A DNA stretch of 20,976 nt, from contig JBNGIQ010007813.1 of the NCBI GenBank assembly GCA_049999765.1, positions 1 to 20,976 on the forward strand. Reading direction: 5' to 3'. The position numbers were made by a program, and so were the translations under genes. This stretch comes from Phaeoceros laevis (Eukaryota; Anthocerotophyta; Anthocerotopsida; Notothyladales). Below, in pieces: positions 1 to 8,101 of this stretch. The stretch's first letter is position 1. The number at the start of each line of letters is the position of its first letter. A model generated the notes under the pieces. It was not told the DNA's origin. It saw only the letters and a program-made list of their open reading frames with translations, and made no database searches.

Positions 1-128
1 GAAGGTGAGGATGACCAAGATGGTACAGTGCTGGCTAGCTGGCTCGGTTCGGTTCGGGATGGCTGTCTCCAGATGAAAATAAGGTTTCCAACTTGGAATG
101 CATATGGCGCCCGGAAGCTATCTCACTT

Positions 129-456
129 GAATGTCAAATGAAACTTGAATGTCAAATGAAACTTGAATGTCAAATGACACTTGAATGTCAAATGAAACTT
201 GAATGTCAAATAAAACTTCAATGTCAAATGAAACTTCAATGTCAAATGAAACTTCAATGTCAAATNNNNNNNNNNNNNNNNNNNNNNNNNNNNNNNNNNN
301 NNNNNNNNNNNNNNNNNNNNNNNNNNNNNNNNNNNNNNNNNNNNNNNNNNNNNNNNNNNNNNNNNTGAAACTTTAATGTCAAATGAAACTTCAATGTCAA
401 ATACAACTTCAATGTCAAATGAAACTTCAATGTCAAATGAAACTCCAATGTCAAAT
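129..456. repeat. 18-bp minisatellite (interrupted by assembly gap)
   Basis: Head-to-tail copies of an 18-bp unit, consensus AATGTCAAATGAAACTTG with variants such as ACTTCA, run from about 129 to the gap and again from 366 to about 456. The unit is a multiple of three, so both strands show open but meaningless frames. A single inverted copy of the core (TTTCATTTGACATT) lies at 555-568, which may mark the other end of a small transposable element. It is not coding. Confidence 0.93.
266..365. other. Assembly gap (100 N)
   Basis: Exactly 100 N inside the minisatellite. A fixed 100-N run is the usual placeholder for a gap of unknown size, so the copy number of the flanking repeat is unknown. Confidence 0.98.
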
Positions 457-625
457 ATAAGCCAACTTAACAAGAGAATAAGCAACAATGTCAAATTTAA
501 GGAGTGAGGGTGTCAATTAGCAACTATCCTATTTAACATCCAATTCTCTAACCATTTCATTTGACATTCCCCAATGGATGTTAATTAGTGAATGTGAAAT
601 AGGGCCCCCCTTTTTACTAGTGGTA
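457..625. other. Intergenic, repeat-derived
   Basis: AT-rich stretch following the minisatellite. It contains the inverted minisatellite core at 555-568 and a C-run plus T-run near 605-615. No coding signal was seen. Confidence 0.5.
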
Positions 626-1068
626 TGTAGGACAGCAGAATGCGGAGGAGCCAGTGCCGGGCATTAATATTGCGGAGCAGGATAAGGACATCAGGAACAC
701 TTGACGTCGACTGCGATTCTTGGGAAGGTGCTCGGGCCCCCACCTCCTAGGAAGGAAGTCGAGAATTCATGCGGCCTAGAGAGCGGCAGGGACAAGGCCT
801 GTGGTCGTGGTTCTGTTCAAGAAGGGGAAGTTTGGGCTCACAAGATCAGCAAGCGGCCAAACGGGTGCTGGAGAATTCGATGATTATGAGGATCCAAGGA
901 AGACCGACCGGTGCTAACTAGTGCAGCCTTGGACGGTGTCTGGCTGGAGGCAACTCAGCTTGCTAGATGTTGGACCCCGGACCGGGTCTCTTTCCTCACT
1001 ATGTGGTGCTATAGGGAAGTGTGTCGCAGTGAAGACTACCTGGCTCGAGCTCCAACGTAACCGGATTT
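626..1068 (+). pseudogene. Degenerate copy 1 of zinc-knuckle/DUF4283-like element (5' part only)
   Basis: Nearly the whole stretch matches 4665-5110, base for base over long runs, so it is a second copy of the retroelement-type gene found there. Compared with copy 2 it carries small insertions (AATATT near 667, TTCA near 767, AACT near 917), loses a block near 695 and about 5 bases near 842, and lacks about 15 bases near 975 that include the TAA stop of copy 2. These indels break the frame repeatedly. Homology ends at the CTCGAG near 1068, before the region that encodes the zinc knuckle in copy 2. It is a dead fragment. Confidence 0.8.
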
Positions 1069-1566
1069 CACTCGCAAAACTCCTCAAAATGTGGAGTCTT
1101 CACAAAGCATGACACCGGGATCTGCGATGAGCAGGATTGCTGTGTTACACAGGCACAACCAATATACTGTACACTAGCACCATGCAACAAAAGTTAAATC
1201 CTGACCAAAACAGCCTGATTATGGGAAACAACGTGTCAAAAACAGAAGTCTCTGCCATGGCTGCAGAGTTGACGCAAAAACCGTCAGTCAAAGGGTTAGC
1301 TCATACTTCATGCTTTCACTCTTTCACTACGGTTCCTGGATGTAGTAGGCCTGTAACCCTCACCGTCCGGACCAGCTCTATGAACTCAGTCTAGTCTTCA
1401 TCGAGCGATTTTGGTGGTCCTGTACATGTGGGGCACCACAAACATGAGTATCATAATTCCCCAGACCTCTTGAACTGCCAACAACTGAAAACGTACATGT
1501 TCCCCAGATAGCTGCACCTACTATGTTTGCAGCGCTCATTGAATTCAGCGTCCTTCTTGTCTTTGC
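1069..1566. other. No gene recognised
   Basis: About 500 bp between the end of the zinc-knuckle fragment and MYND copy 1. A plus-strand open frame at 1137-1394 (85 aa) has no recognisable motif. I see nothing else that can be supported. Confidence 0.4.
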
Positions 1567-1592
1567 AGAGAGAGCTGCTAGAAGTAGCTCAC

Positions 1593-1942
1593 CTTAGAAA
1601 GCGGCCTATCCTGAAGCCTTGGTTCTCTAGTTGAAGTCTCTTCACCACTCTGCAGTACAGCAGCCTGTGAGCGCCAAGGCAACAAACAGCGCAACGCAGG
1701 AACTTGAGAAGTCGAGATTGATTCCTGCATGTGCAGAGACTGAAGGCTCCATGCCTACAGGCTCAAATCCCTTATTTTCGTACAGGTCCGAAACCTTACC
1801 GTAGGTGCGTTGTTCAGCAATCAGCTTGCAAGCGCGCTTCTGCAGGGGCCAGCCAGTCTTCTGGCATTCCCGCGAGCAATGCCACTCACCACACTGTTTG
1901 CACCGCATGCCCCCTCCTTTTTGCAGTCATCACAGCTGTCAC
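1593..1942 (-). pseudogene. MYND zinc-finger exons of a TPR-SET-MYND protein, copy 1 (frameshifted)
   Basis: On the minus strand an exon can be read from 1942 (after acceptor TTTCAG) to 1800 (before donor GTAAGG). It encodes a MYND finger: CDDCKKEG, then CKQC, HCSREC, and WPLQKRAC. The first CxxC pair and the rest are in different frames. The break lies in an A5GGAG5 tract near 1916-1928, so the gene is disrupted or has a sequencing indel there. A second small exon, 1647-1593, continues the frame when spliced (QLENQGFRIGRFL) and ends at donor GTGAGC. MYND fingers bind two zinc ions and recruit partner proteins; in SMYD-like and TPR-SET proteins they sit inside the SET methyltransferase domain. 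The TPR and SET start of the presumed same gene lie at 5760-6462. Exon boundaries are inferred; the MYND identity is clear. Confidence 0.75.
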
Positions 1943-1974
1943 CTGAAATGGGCAGTCCATGACATGACACTAGG

Positions 1975-2440
1975 CTATGACAAAGTCTCAAAGACAAACC
2001 TTGCATGAATCATGCTCCCACAATTTTGCACACAGATCCCAGAGTGTTGCAAACAAGAGTCGAGATCAAAACCTTGGTCACCCGCCAAGAGTCTAGTTCG
2101 AGCAGCTGACCGTTGACGAGCCTCCCCTCCTCTAGGACTGCAACGCTGGCATATGCCTTCAGCAAACTCACAAAAAGTACGACCAACGATCATTCGGTTG
2201 AACATGAAAGGAGTACAATTCCAAAGCCTTGGTGCGCTCACCTTGCTGAGCATAGCCTGCCGTCATCCCTGTCCACATAACCACAACGTATTCGAGAAAA
2301 TTTTCAAACACTCGTTGCACATCCAAAGTTTCAGTTGTGCTCCGGACATCGCATAAGATGTCATTGCTTTTACCCCACAACAAATGCAGAATATGCCACC
2401 TATCTGCATCTGTGAACATATTCCATGAGCACATATGCAA
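1975..2440 (-). pseudogene. Pentatricopeptide repeat (PPR) gene fragment
   Basis: Three pieces of plant PPR (PLS-type) consensus appear in order on the minus strand but in different frames. About 2330-2200: RVFENFLEYVVVMWTGMTAG followed by YAQQGERTKALELY. About 2210-2130: FVSLLKAYASVAVLEEGRLV. About 2035-1980: QNCGSMIHARFVFETLS, matching the usual KCGSMEDARxVF motif. PPR proteins are organelle-targeted, sequence-specific RNA-binding proteins used in RNA editing and processing. Only about two or three repeats survive, with at least two frame changes and no start, so this is a fragment of a once larger gene. It ends next to MYND copy 1 on the same strand, with no sign of a functional fusion. 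Confidence 0.7.
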
Positions 2441-2498
2441 AAGCTGTCTAAGGATCTAGCTCAACAAGACTTTCAAAGCACCGTGTTCCTCACCCTAT

Positions 2499-3508
2499 AT
2501 CCCCATGCCAGGCTTATCCTGGAGAACAAACTGTAAGTTCAGCCTACGACCTAAACAGATCAAGGCCTTGCACTCATTCATGCTCAGATGACCCTTATAA
2601 AACGAGATCTTGGATCCACGGAGGCCCACTGCCAGGGCATCTTCATGCACATGCTCGGAAAGAACTCTGTACATGTTGGTGAGGCCGGAGGCTTGATCTC
2701 TTGCATCCCGCTAGCGTGCATCTTTCTGTAGGCACGTGTGTAGCACCAAGTCAACCATCACAAATGCTGCCCATTTCTCCTCTCTCCCTGTCAGATTCTG
2801 CCTCTGGAACCACAATTTCCAACTCTCGAACAATTTGGCCTCACAGTGCTCGAACAGACCTCGAACATGGTTCTTATGTCGAGCTTCCAATAGCTCCAGT
2901 GTCAAGGAAGCAATTTTACTATTTCTCACCTCCAGCACCTGCTGCAAAACCTCCTCTTGAGATCTGAAACCCTTCATAGCGGATTGGGAAACCCCTAAAG
3001 CCGATTCGTATACTCGCACACTATCCACAAGCTTCTTGTTCTCGTTGTGCGTTAATACAAGCTCCTGCTGCAAGAGTGCATTAGTCTTCTGATGCACTCT
3101 TGCAGTCTCCAGATGCAGTCTTCCAGTCTCTCTTGCAGTCTCCTGATGCACTCTTGCAGTCTCTCTTGCAATCTCCTGATGCACTCTTGCAGTCTCCTGC
3201 TGCACTCTTGCAGTCTCTTGATGCTTTCTCTGTTGCACTCTTGCACTCTCTTGATGCATTCTTGCAGTCTCGTCCTGCGCTGCTTGAATCACCTCCCCAA
3301 GCAGCTTCCTCTTCCTTTCATCGGGCTCCTCCACAAGAAGTTGGAGCAATGTCGCGGTGCTCAACTCGGCATAGCACCTAACATTCCTCATGCCCGCATT
3401 CGCCATTGTAGCGCCCGTAAAGCTGGACTTGCCATAACACCTCAACTTCCCCATGCCCGCACTCGGCATTGTGGTGCTGGTAAAGCTCGACCACTTCAGG
3501 TTTGCCAT
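2499..3508 (-). pseudogene. Coiled-coil protein gene with in-frame TAG stop
   Basis: The minus-strand frame opens at ATG 3508-3506 and runs 265 codons to TAG at 2711-2713. After the TAG the same frame stays open for about 70 codons to TAG near 2499. That extension looks protein-like (GLTNMYRVLSEHVHED, then GSKISFYKGHL and CKALICLGRRL), so the first TAG is probably a premature stop in a protein of about 335 aa. Residues about 1-55 hold an imperfect internal duplication (SSFT..TMPSAGM / SSFTGATMANAGM). Residues about 60-200 are helical with many ETARVHQ heptads, predicting a coiled coil. The C-terminal part (LFEHCEAKLFESWKLWFQRQ) is basic and aromatic. I do not recognise the family. It could be an expressed truncated protein or a pseudogene; the latter fits the surrounding debris. 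Confidence 0.5.
3080..3270 (-). repeat. Heptad-coding minisatellite inside the coiled-coil gene
   Basis: Imperfect direct repeats built on CTCTTGCAGTCTCCTGATG (plus strand) with 21-33-bp spacing. On the minus strand they encode ETARVHQ and ETARE units. Unit lengths are multiples of three, so all frames on both strands stay open; the plus-strand LQSPDALLQS frames are shadows of this repeat. Confidence 0.85.
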
Positions 3509-3660
3509 TGTATAGGTTAAAGGCTAGCAGAGAGCTGAAGGAAAAAGAAAAATCAAAGACAACAATTACAAGAACATAAAGAGCAGCCACTTCAGATTTG
3601 CCATTGTATAGATGAAAGGCTAGCAGAGAGCTCAAGAAAAAAGAAAATCAAGACAACAAC
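3491..3660. repeat. 96-bp tandem duplication at the 5' end of the coiled-coil gene
   Basis: The segment beginning CCACTTCAGGTTTGCCATTG at 3491 is repeated at 3587, 96 bp away, followed by matching GGCTAGCAGAGAGCT and purine-rich tracts. Both copies contain the minus-strand sequence ATGGCAAA(C/T)CTGAAGTGG, so the presumed start codon region exists twice. Only the proximal copy leads into the long frame. Confidence 0.85.
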
Positions 3661-3717
3661 TACAAGATGAGCAGGAAGACAAACACAGCTTGCAATTAAG
3701 GGCACCTCTGCACGGGG

Positions 3718-4107
3718 CAGCCAGCCTTTCCAAACAGAAGTCTTGCATGAACTAGAAGTATTTTACACTAGAAATAGCTCACCTGAGAAAGCGGCCTATC
3801 CTGAAGCCTTGCTTCTCTAGTTGAGTTCTCTTCACCACTCTGCAGTACAGCAATCTGTGAGCGCGAAGGCAACAAACAGCGCAACGCAGGAATGTGAGCA
3901 ATCTCGACGTAGAATGTGAGCAGTCGAGATTGCTTCCTCCGTGCAGAGATTGAAGGCTCCATGCCTACATTCTCAAAGTCGAGATTGCTTCCTCTGTGCA
4001 GAGATTGAAGGCTCCATGCCTACATTCTCAAAGCCCTACAAGTCCAAAACCTTACCGTAGGTGCGTTCAGCAATCAGCTTGCAAGAGCGCTTCTGCAGGA
4101 CCAGACA
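3718..4107 (-). pseudogene. MYND-side segment of the TPR-SET-MYND gene, copy 2
   Basis: This closely matches 1567-1864 and the adjoining copy 3. On the minus strand it retains the end of the MYND exon (LQKRSCKLIAERTYG, ending at 4056 before donor GTAAGG). Then comes an intron enlarged by a 55-bp tandem duplication, and the small exon 3837-3783 (QLEKQGFRIGRFL) before donor GTGAGC. The first half of the MYND finger, with the zinc-binding CxxC pairs, is missing: homology stops near 4107, where copy 3 begins. It cannot make a MYND finger alone, but its splice sites and frame are preserved. The copy 2/copy 3 tandem period is 384 bp. Confidence 0.65.
3923..4032. repeat. 55-bp tandem duplication
   Basis: Two copies, 3923-3977 and 3978-4032, of a unit beginning GTCGAGATTGCTTCCTC and ending CATGCCTACATTCTCAAA, differing at one base. 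It lies in the putative intron of MYND copy 2 and is absent as a pair from copies 1 and 3, so it arose after the larger duplication. Confidence 0.92.
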
Positions 4108-4366
4108 GCCTTTACAAACAGAAGTTTTGCATGAACTAGAAGTATTTGACACTTCAAGTAGCTCACCTCAAAATAGCTCACCTCAAAAAGCGGCCTATCC
4201 TGAAGCAGGCCCTGGTTCCTTGGTTCTTTAGTTGAGGTCTCTTCACCACTCTGCAGTGCAGCAGCCTGTGAACGCGAAGGCAACGGCAACAAACAGCGCA
4301 ACGCCGAAATGCGAGAATTCGATATTGATTCCTGCCTGTGCAGAGATTGAAGGCTTTGTTATGGCA
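4108..4366 (-). pseudogene. MYND-side segment, copy 3 (truncated by the zinc-knuckle element)
   Basis: Third copy of the segment, directly following copy 2 in tandem. The small exon equivalent (4248-4182, minus strand) is 12 nt longer than in copies 1 and 2, keeping frame (GTRACFRIGRFL). The donor region is itself duplicated: GCTCACCTCAAAA occurs at 4161 and 4176 on the plus strand. The copy breaks inside the intron near 4355-4366, where sequence of zinc-knuckle copy 2 begins, so the MYND exon is absent. It is a non-functional remnant. Confidence 0.6.
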
Positions 4367-4393
4367 GGACTACTGGTCTACTCTTTAGGGTAG

Positions 4394-5356
4394 CACAGTC
4401 CATGGACCGGACCCGGTGTACCGGCCCTTACAACCACAGTAGCACCACAACGAGAGCGGCTGCAGCAGCCGCACGGGCTGGGCCAGCAGGGACAGAATCT
4501 CCTCAGGTTGGCAGCCTTTCCTAGAGTGCTCGAGGAAGCGCAGAAGGAGCTACCCACAGTGAGACACACTCCTGCCCTACAGACGTCTCCAATCTCCCTG
4601 GCAGCAGCAGAGCAGGCAAGCAAGGTGCCAGTGCAGCAGGGGCGACTCAGCTCATCTGGAGCAGAGGATGTAGGACAGCAGAATGCGGAGGAGCCAGGGC
4701 CGGGCATTGCGGAGCACGATAAGGACATCCTCGAGCGAGAGGAACACTTCACGTCAACTGCGATTCTTGGGAAGGTGCTCGGGCCCGCACCTCCTAGGAA
4801 GGATGTCGAGAATGCGGCCTACAGAGCGCCAGGGACAAGGCCTCTGGTCGTGGCTCTGTTCAAGAAGGGGAAGTTTCGGCTCACAATGAAAGATCAGCAA
4901 GCGGCCAAACGGGTGCTGGAGAATTCGATGATCATGAGGATCCAAGGAAGACCGACCGGTGCTAGTGCAGCCTTGGACGGTGTCTGGCTGGAGGCAACTC
5001 AGCTTGCTAGATGTTGGACTGTACTGGGTTAAGTTCCCCGGACTGGGTCTCTTTCCTCACTATGTGGTGCTTTAGGGAAGTGTGTCGCAGTGAAGACTAC
5101 CTGGCTCGAGGTGATTAATGGCCACCCACCAGTAGCATGTGTCCAAATTATGGATGATGCACCCCTGCCTGCAAAGATTATTCTGAGGAGAATTCGGCAA
5201 GAGGGGAGTTACGAAGATCTCCAGACGGTTGACAATGTGTACTCTGACATGCAGCACAATTGTGATACATGTGGACGAAAAGGACATACGCATAGGACAT
5301 GTAGCAATGACGCAGGTGAGACCTCAGATTGTTCAGATGGTGAAGGGGAGGGCTGA
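4394..5356 (+). pseudogene. Zinc-knuckle (CX2CX4HX4C) / DUF4283-like retroelement-type protein, copy 2
   Basis: One plus-strand frame is open from 4394 to 5356 except for a single TAA at 5030-5032. No ATG begins the frame; the first plausible codon near 4508 is TTG. The first part is Gln/Pro-rich. Then AILGKVLG, followed by LVVALFKKGKFRLTMKDQQA, AKRVLENSMIMRIQGRP and GVWLEA, resembles the DUF4283 fold found in plant LINE ORF1 and gag-like proteins. After the TAA the frame continues through a linker (IILRRIRQEGSYEDLQ) to a zinc knuckle, CDTCGRKGHTHRTC, which fits CX2CX4HX4C exactly. Such proteins bind nucleic acid. No reverse transcriptase, LTR or poly(A) tail is visible nearby, so this is a detached fragment. 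The TAA lies in about 15 bases absent from copy 1, suggesting a small insertion created it. Confidence 0.7.
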
Positions 5357-5367
5357 GGATGCAATGC

Positions 5368-5799
5368 CTAGTAGCCTAGAACACCTGCTGGTAAGGGAAG
5401 CGGAGCTGCTCTCAAGCTCTGATCTTTGGACATCCTTGCACTTGCGACGTCTTGTCTTTCTTGTTGGGCAAACAGGAATATTTCATCCGGTACCCGAGAG
5501 CAAGGATCTTGTGCTTGGCTGTCATACTTTGTGTCATCAACACACTCGAATTCATGATTCATGCTTGAGGTAGCGCAAGGGAGGGCGTCTGGGGCCAAAT
5601 CTGTGCCCGAGTGATGAGGCCCTAGCAGGGTATCAACCTGCTCCAGCAACTGTAGGTCGGGCAAGCTCCCCGCACACTTGCGTTTCGCGTATGCGCAGCT
5701 GCTAGGCCCCGACCAACAGCTCCTTGAGCATCTCCTTGCCATGGTTGCCAGGTCGTAAGTCAGCTTTGAAATCGGCCATGGCCAGCGGCTTCCCTGCAA
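5368..5799 (-). pseudogene. Open frame after the SET start, probable frameshifted or degenerate continuation
   Basis: A 143-codon minus-strand frame overlaps the end of the TPR-SET exon in another frame. Its content (CAYAKRKCAGSLPDLQLLEQ, then SSMNHEFECVDDTKYDSQ) has no clear SET catalytic motif (NHxC, GEELxxxY). A third frame gives a helical stretch (MADFKADLRPGNHGKEMLKE) directly downstream of the exon, so the original frame may have been lost by one or more indels. I cannot assign it beyond position next to the SET fragment. Confidence 0.3.
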
Positions 5800-6462
5800 A
5801 CAAGGGCTTGCCCAGGCTCCACATCCTCCGCGGCAAGCAAGCCTCTCCCCACTACCTCAGCGAGCCCCATGTCCACAGGCCCAACGAAGGTTTCCAGCCA
5901 AGGGAGATTGTTGAGCGGCCTGCCGCTACTCCTAGTCAAAGGGCGTGACCACCGTTGGGTATGGTCAAAGATCCCCTGCCCGATCTGCTTGTCCGCGACC
6001 TCCGCTTCCTTCCGTCGGTCGCTCAGTGATCTTGAAACTGCAGATCTCTGATCAGGGGGAGCCCGCGCAACCACGTCCCGGTACGCTTCCACAGCGTCCT
6101 GAAACAGCCTCAACTCGAACAAAGCGTCAGCCTTCTTCTTCAAAGCCTCCAAGTGGCTCTTGTTTAGCTTCAAGGCCTTCCTGGCGTCCCGCAATGCTGC
6201 GCAAGGCTGGTTCAACTTGAGCCAAGCGTCCGCTCGATCTGAGTAGCAAGTGACCAGGTTGAGGTTATCTTCTACGTGATCACCGTTATTACCCTTCTTA
6301 TTCTCAAGTGACACTCTAATGCTTTTTCCGTAGGCTTCAATCGCTTTGCTCCACTCTCCCATCGAGCCCAACATGTTTCCTTGCCACCGCAACATCAACT
6401 CCTCCGGCAACATCTTCATCTTCGGCCTGGCGTTGCGCAGACCACCGGATTCTTGTAGCAAC
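5760..6462 (-). pseudogene. TPR repeats plus beginning of a SET domain (TPR-SET-MYND protein exon)
   Basis: The minus-strand exon begins at 6462 after acceptor AATGCAG and is open for about 234 codons. It does not start with ATG, so it is an internal exon. Residues about 25-140 are tetratricopeptide repeats: GEWSKAIEAYGKSI, then CYSDRADAWLKLNQPCAALR, DARKALKLNKSHLEALKKKA and FELRLFQDAVEAYRDVVARA. TPRs form helical protein-binding surfaces. The end (GRGLLAAEDVEPGQALVCRE) matches the opening strands of a SET lysine-methyltransferase domain, as in plant TPR-SET-MYND proteins, where a MYND finger follows. The SET domain stops after about 35 residues at TGA near 5760 and the catalytic part is absent. 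MYND pieces of the same family lie downstream on the same strand (4366-1567), separated by foreign inserts, so I infer one ancestral gene that has been torn apart. Confidence 0.75.
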
Positions 6463-7124
6463 CTGCATTTGTGAGCAACGCTATTAATTGGGCTCTACCT
6501 TGTAAATCAGGTGGGGGCCGGGGAGACCAACCGAATGACGTACCGCATCGGATTCTCATGCACCTGGCCTTCCACTTCAATCCTTGTTCTGATTGAATTT
6601 TCAAGGCTATGCAGGAAGTGGTTTGCAGCTGGTCTTGGGACCCTGAAGAGCAAGATCTTTGTTTTTGCACCCATTCAGGACTCTTCTAACCCATGGATAT
6701 ATCATCAACTGTCACTATTCAAACTGCCCGTGAGATTCTTACTCTATGAACTTGTTAAAAGCGATGATCAATGGCATCCAGGGTCCCTCATTTGCTGACA
6801 AAACTTTTCAGGTTGCACCTTTTGGTCCCTTTCCAACCACTGGGCCAACAAAGTTGGTGGAAAAGGTGGAGGGAAGGTGGGTCACCGAAAGAAAAAGACA
6901 CACTAGTAGAGGGTTTTGCGGAAGAAACTCAGGGCTGCCGTAAAGCCCTTTTGTGTGACACTCCGGTATAGACGTGCTTGCAAGGGACAGAGGAAGCTCT
7001 CAAATTCAAAGGGATGGTGGCATCAGAGCTGGTAACAATAGCGAAGAAGGTTCAAGAGATGAGACTCCTTTGTCGATGCATCTGCCTGCATGTCATGTAC
7101 AGTGCAGTAACTTTGTTGTTAGTC
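6463..7124. other. No gene recognised
   Basis: Between the TPR exon and the carboxylesterase remnant. An upstream exon of the TPR gene might be expected on the minus strand, but no frame there looks convincing. CACTAGTAGAG near 6900 resembles the terminal sequence of some CACTA transposons, but no matching inverted end was found. Confidence 0.4.
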
Positions 7125-8101
7125 TGCAGATTGAGGAGCAGTTCTCCGACTTGGTTTGTGTCCCGGCAAGTGAGGAGGCGGTTGATGGAGTAGCAACCCG
7201 GGATGCGGTTGTGGATGGCAAGTTGCGGCATCTGGGTTCGTCTCTTCATTCCGACTGATCCGGAGAGCAACTACCCGGATGCAAATCCGGCCAAGACATT
7301 CCCAGTGGTTCTCTACATCCCTGGAGGAGGATTCATGCTGTATAGTCCCGACCACCAAACTTACGGTACTCTGTGCCGGAAGCTTGCCAAGAACTCCCAG
7401 GCATATACAGCCACTATGAGCTGGCAGTTGATTGTTGCTGATACCACGTAAAATACAGTGTAGGTCATGAATGTGCTGTACAGGTGGTTGTAATATCGGT
7501 GTGCTATCGGAAGGCTCCTCAACACAAGTGGCCTGCAGCAACAGACGACACCTTCAAGGCACTCAAATGGCTTCAAGCTGAGCATTCAGCATGTCTGCCA
7601 AATTCGGCAGATATGTCGCACTGCCTGATTATGGGAGACAGTTCAGGTGGAAACACTGCACACCATGTGGGTGTGATGGCGGCTCAAGTTTTTGGTCTTT
7701 CTTTATATGTTGCAGCCATTCTTCGGAGGAGAGGAGGAGAGAACCGACTCGGAGATGAAGGTAGCCCCGCCAGTGCTTACTGTGGACACTTGTGACACAC
7801 TCTGGAGGGCATACTTGTCTGAAGGTGCCAACAGAGACCACCCAGGCTGCCGGGTGTTCGGGCCGGAGTCCAAGGACTTGAGTGATATCTCGCTGCCCCC
7901 TTCCTTGGTCTTCCTGGCAGAACTTGATATGCAGCGGGACTGGGGATTCAACTACGTTGAGGGACTGAAAAACCACGGCAACAGCGTACTTGTGGAGATC
8001 ATTATGATCATTATGAGGATCATGGACTCGACCCCGAGGGTCCACTATTTCGCACTATCAAAATGTTCCTTCGCCAGGTTGTGTCTTCACCTGCAAACTA
8101 A
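7125..8101 (+). pseudogene. Carboxylesterase (CXE / GID1-like alpha/beta hydrolase fold-3) pseudogene
   Basis: All landmarks of a plant CXE appear in order but in shifting frames. N-terminus: EEQFSDLVCVPASEE and GVATRDAVVDG; a frameshift near 7212; then GIWVRLFIPTD; then the oxyanion-hole loop as PGGGF (family HGGGF, His replaced by Pro). An intron is inferred at 7401-7483 with donor GC (CAG|GCATAT) and acceptor TGTACAG. Exon 2: VISVCYRKAPQHKWPAA and the nucleophile elbow GDSSGGNTAHH. A deletion with a frame change near 7690 joins to LQPFFGG, DTLWRAYLSEGANRDHPGCR and LAELDMQRDW (the region of the catalytic Asp). A last frameshift near 8000 precedes a plausible C-terminus (GLDPEGPLFRTIKMFLRQV) ending at TAA 8099-8101. 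Intact members hydrolyse small esters or, as GID1, bind gibberellin. With at least three frame breaks this copy should be non-functional. Confidence 0.85.

Noticed and set aside
129-456. CRISPR-like array
   Set aside because: Units are contiguous 18-bp tandem repeats without spacers, in plant DNA.
3092-3520. Plus-strand Cys/Leu/Ser-rich frame
   Set aside because: It is the antisense shadow of the heptad-coding repeat; unit lengths in multiples of three keep every frame open.
6898-6920. CACTA transposon terminus (CACTAGTAGAG)
   Set aside because: No matching inverted terminus or 3-bp target duplication found in the window; too short alone.
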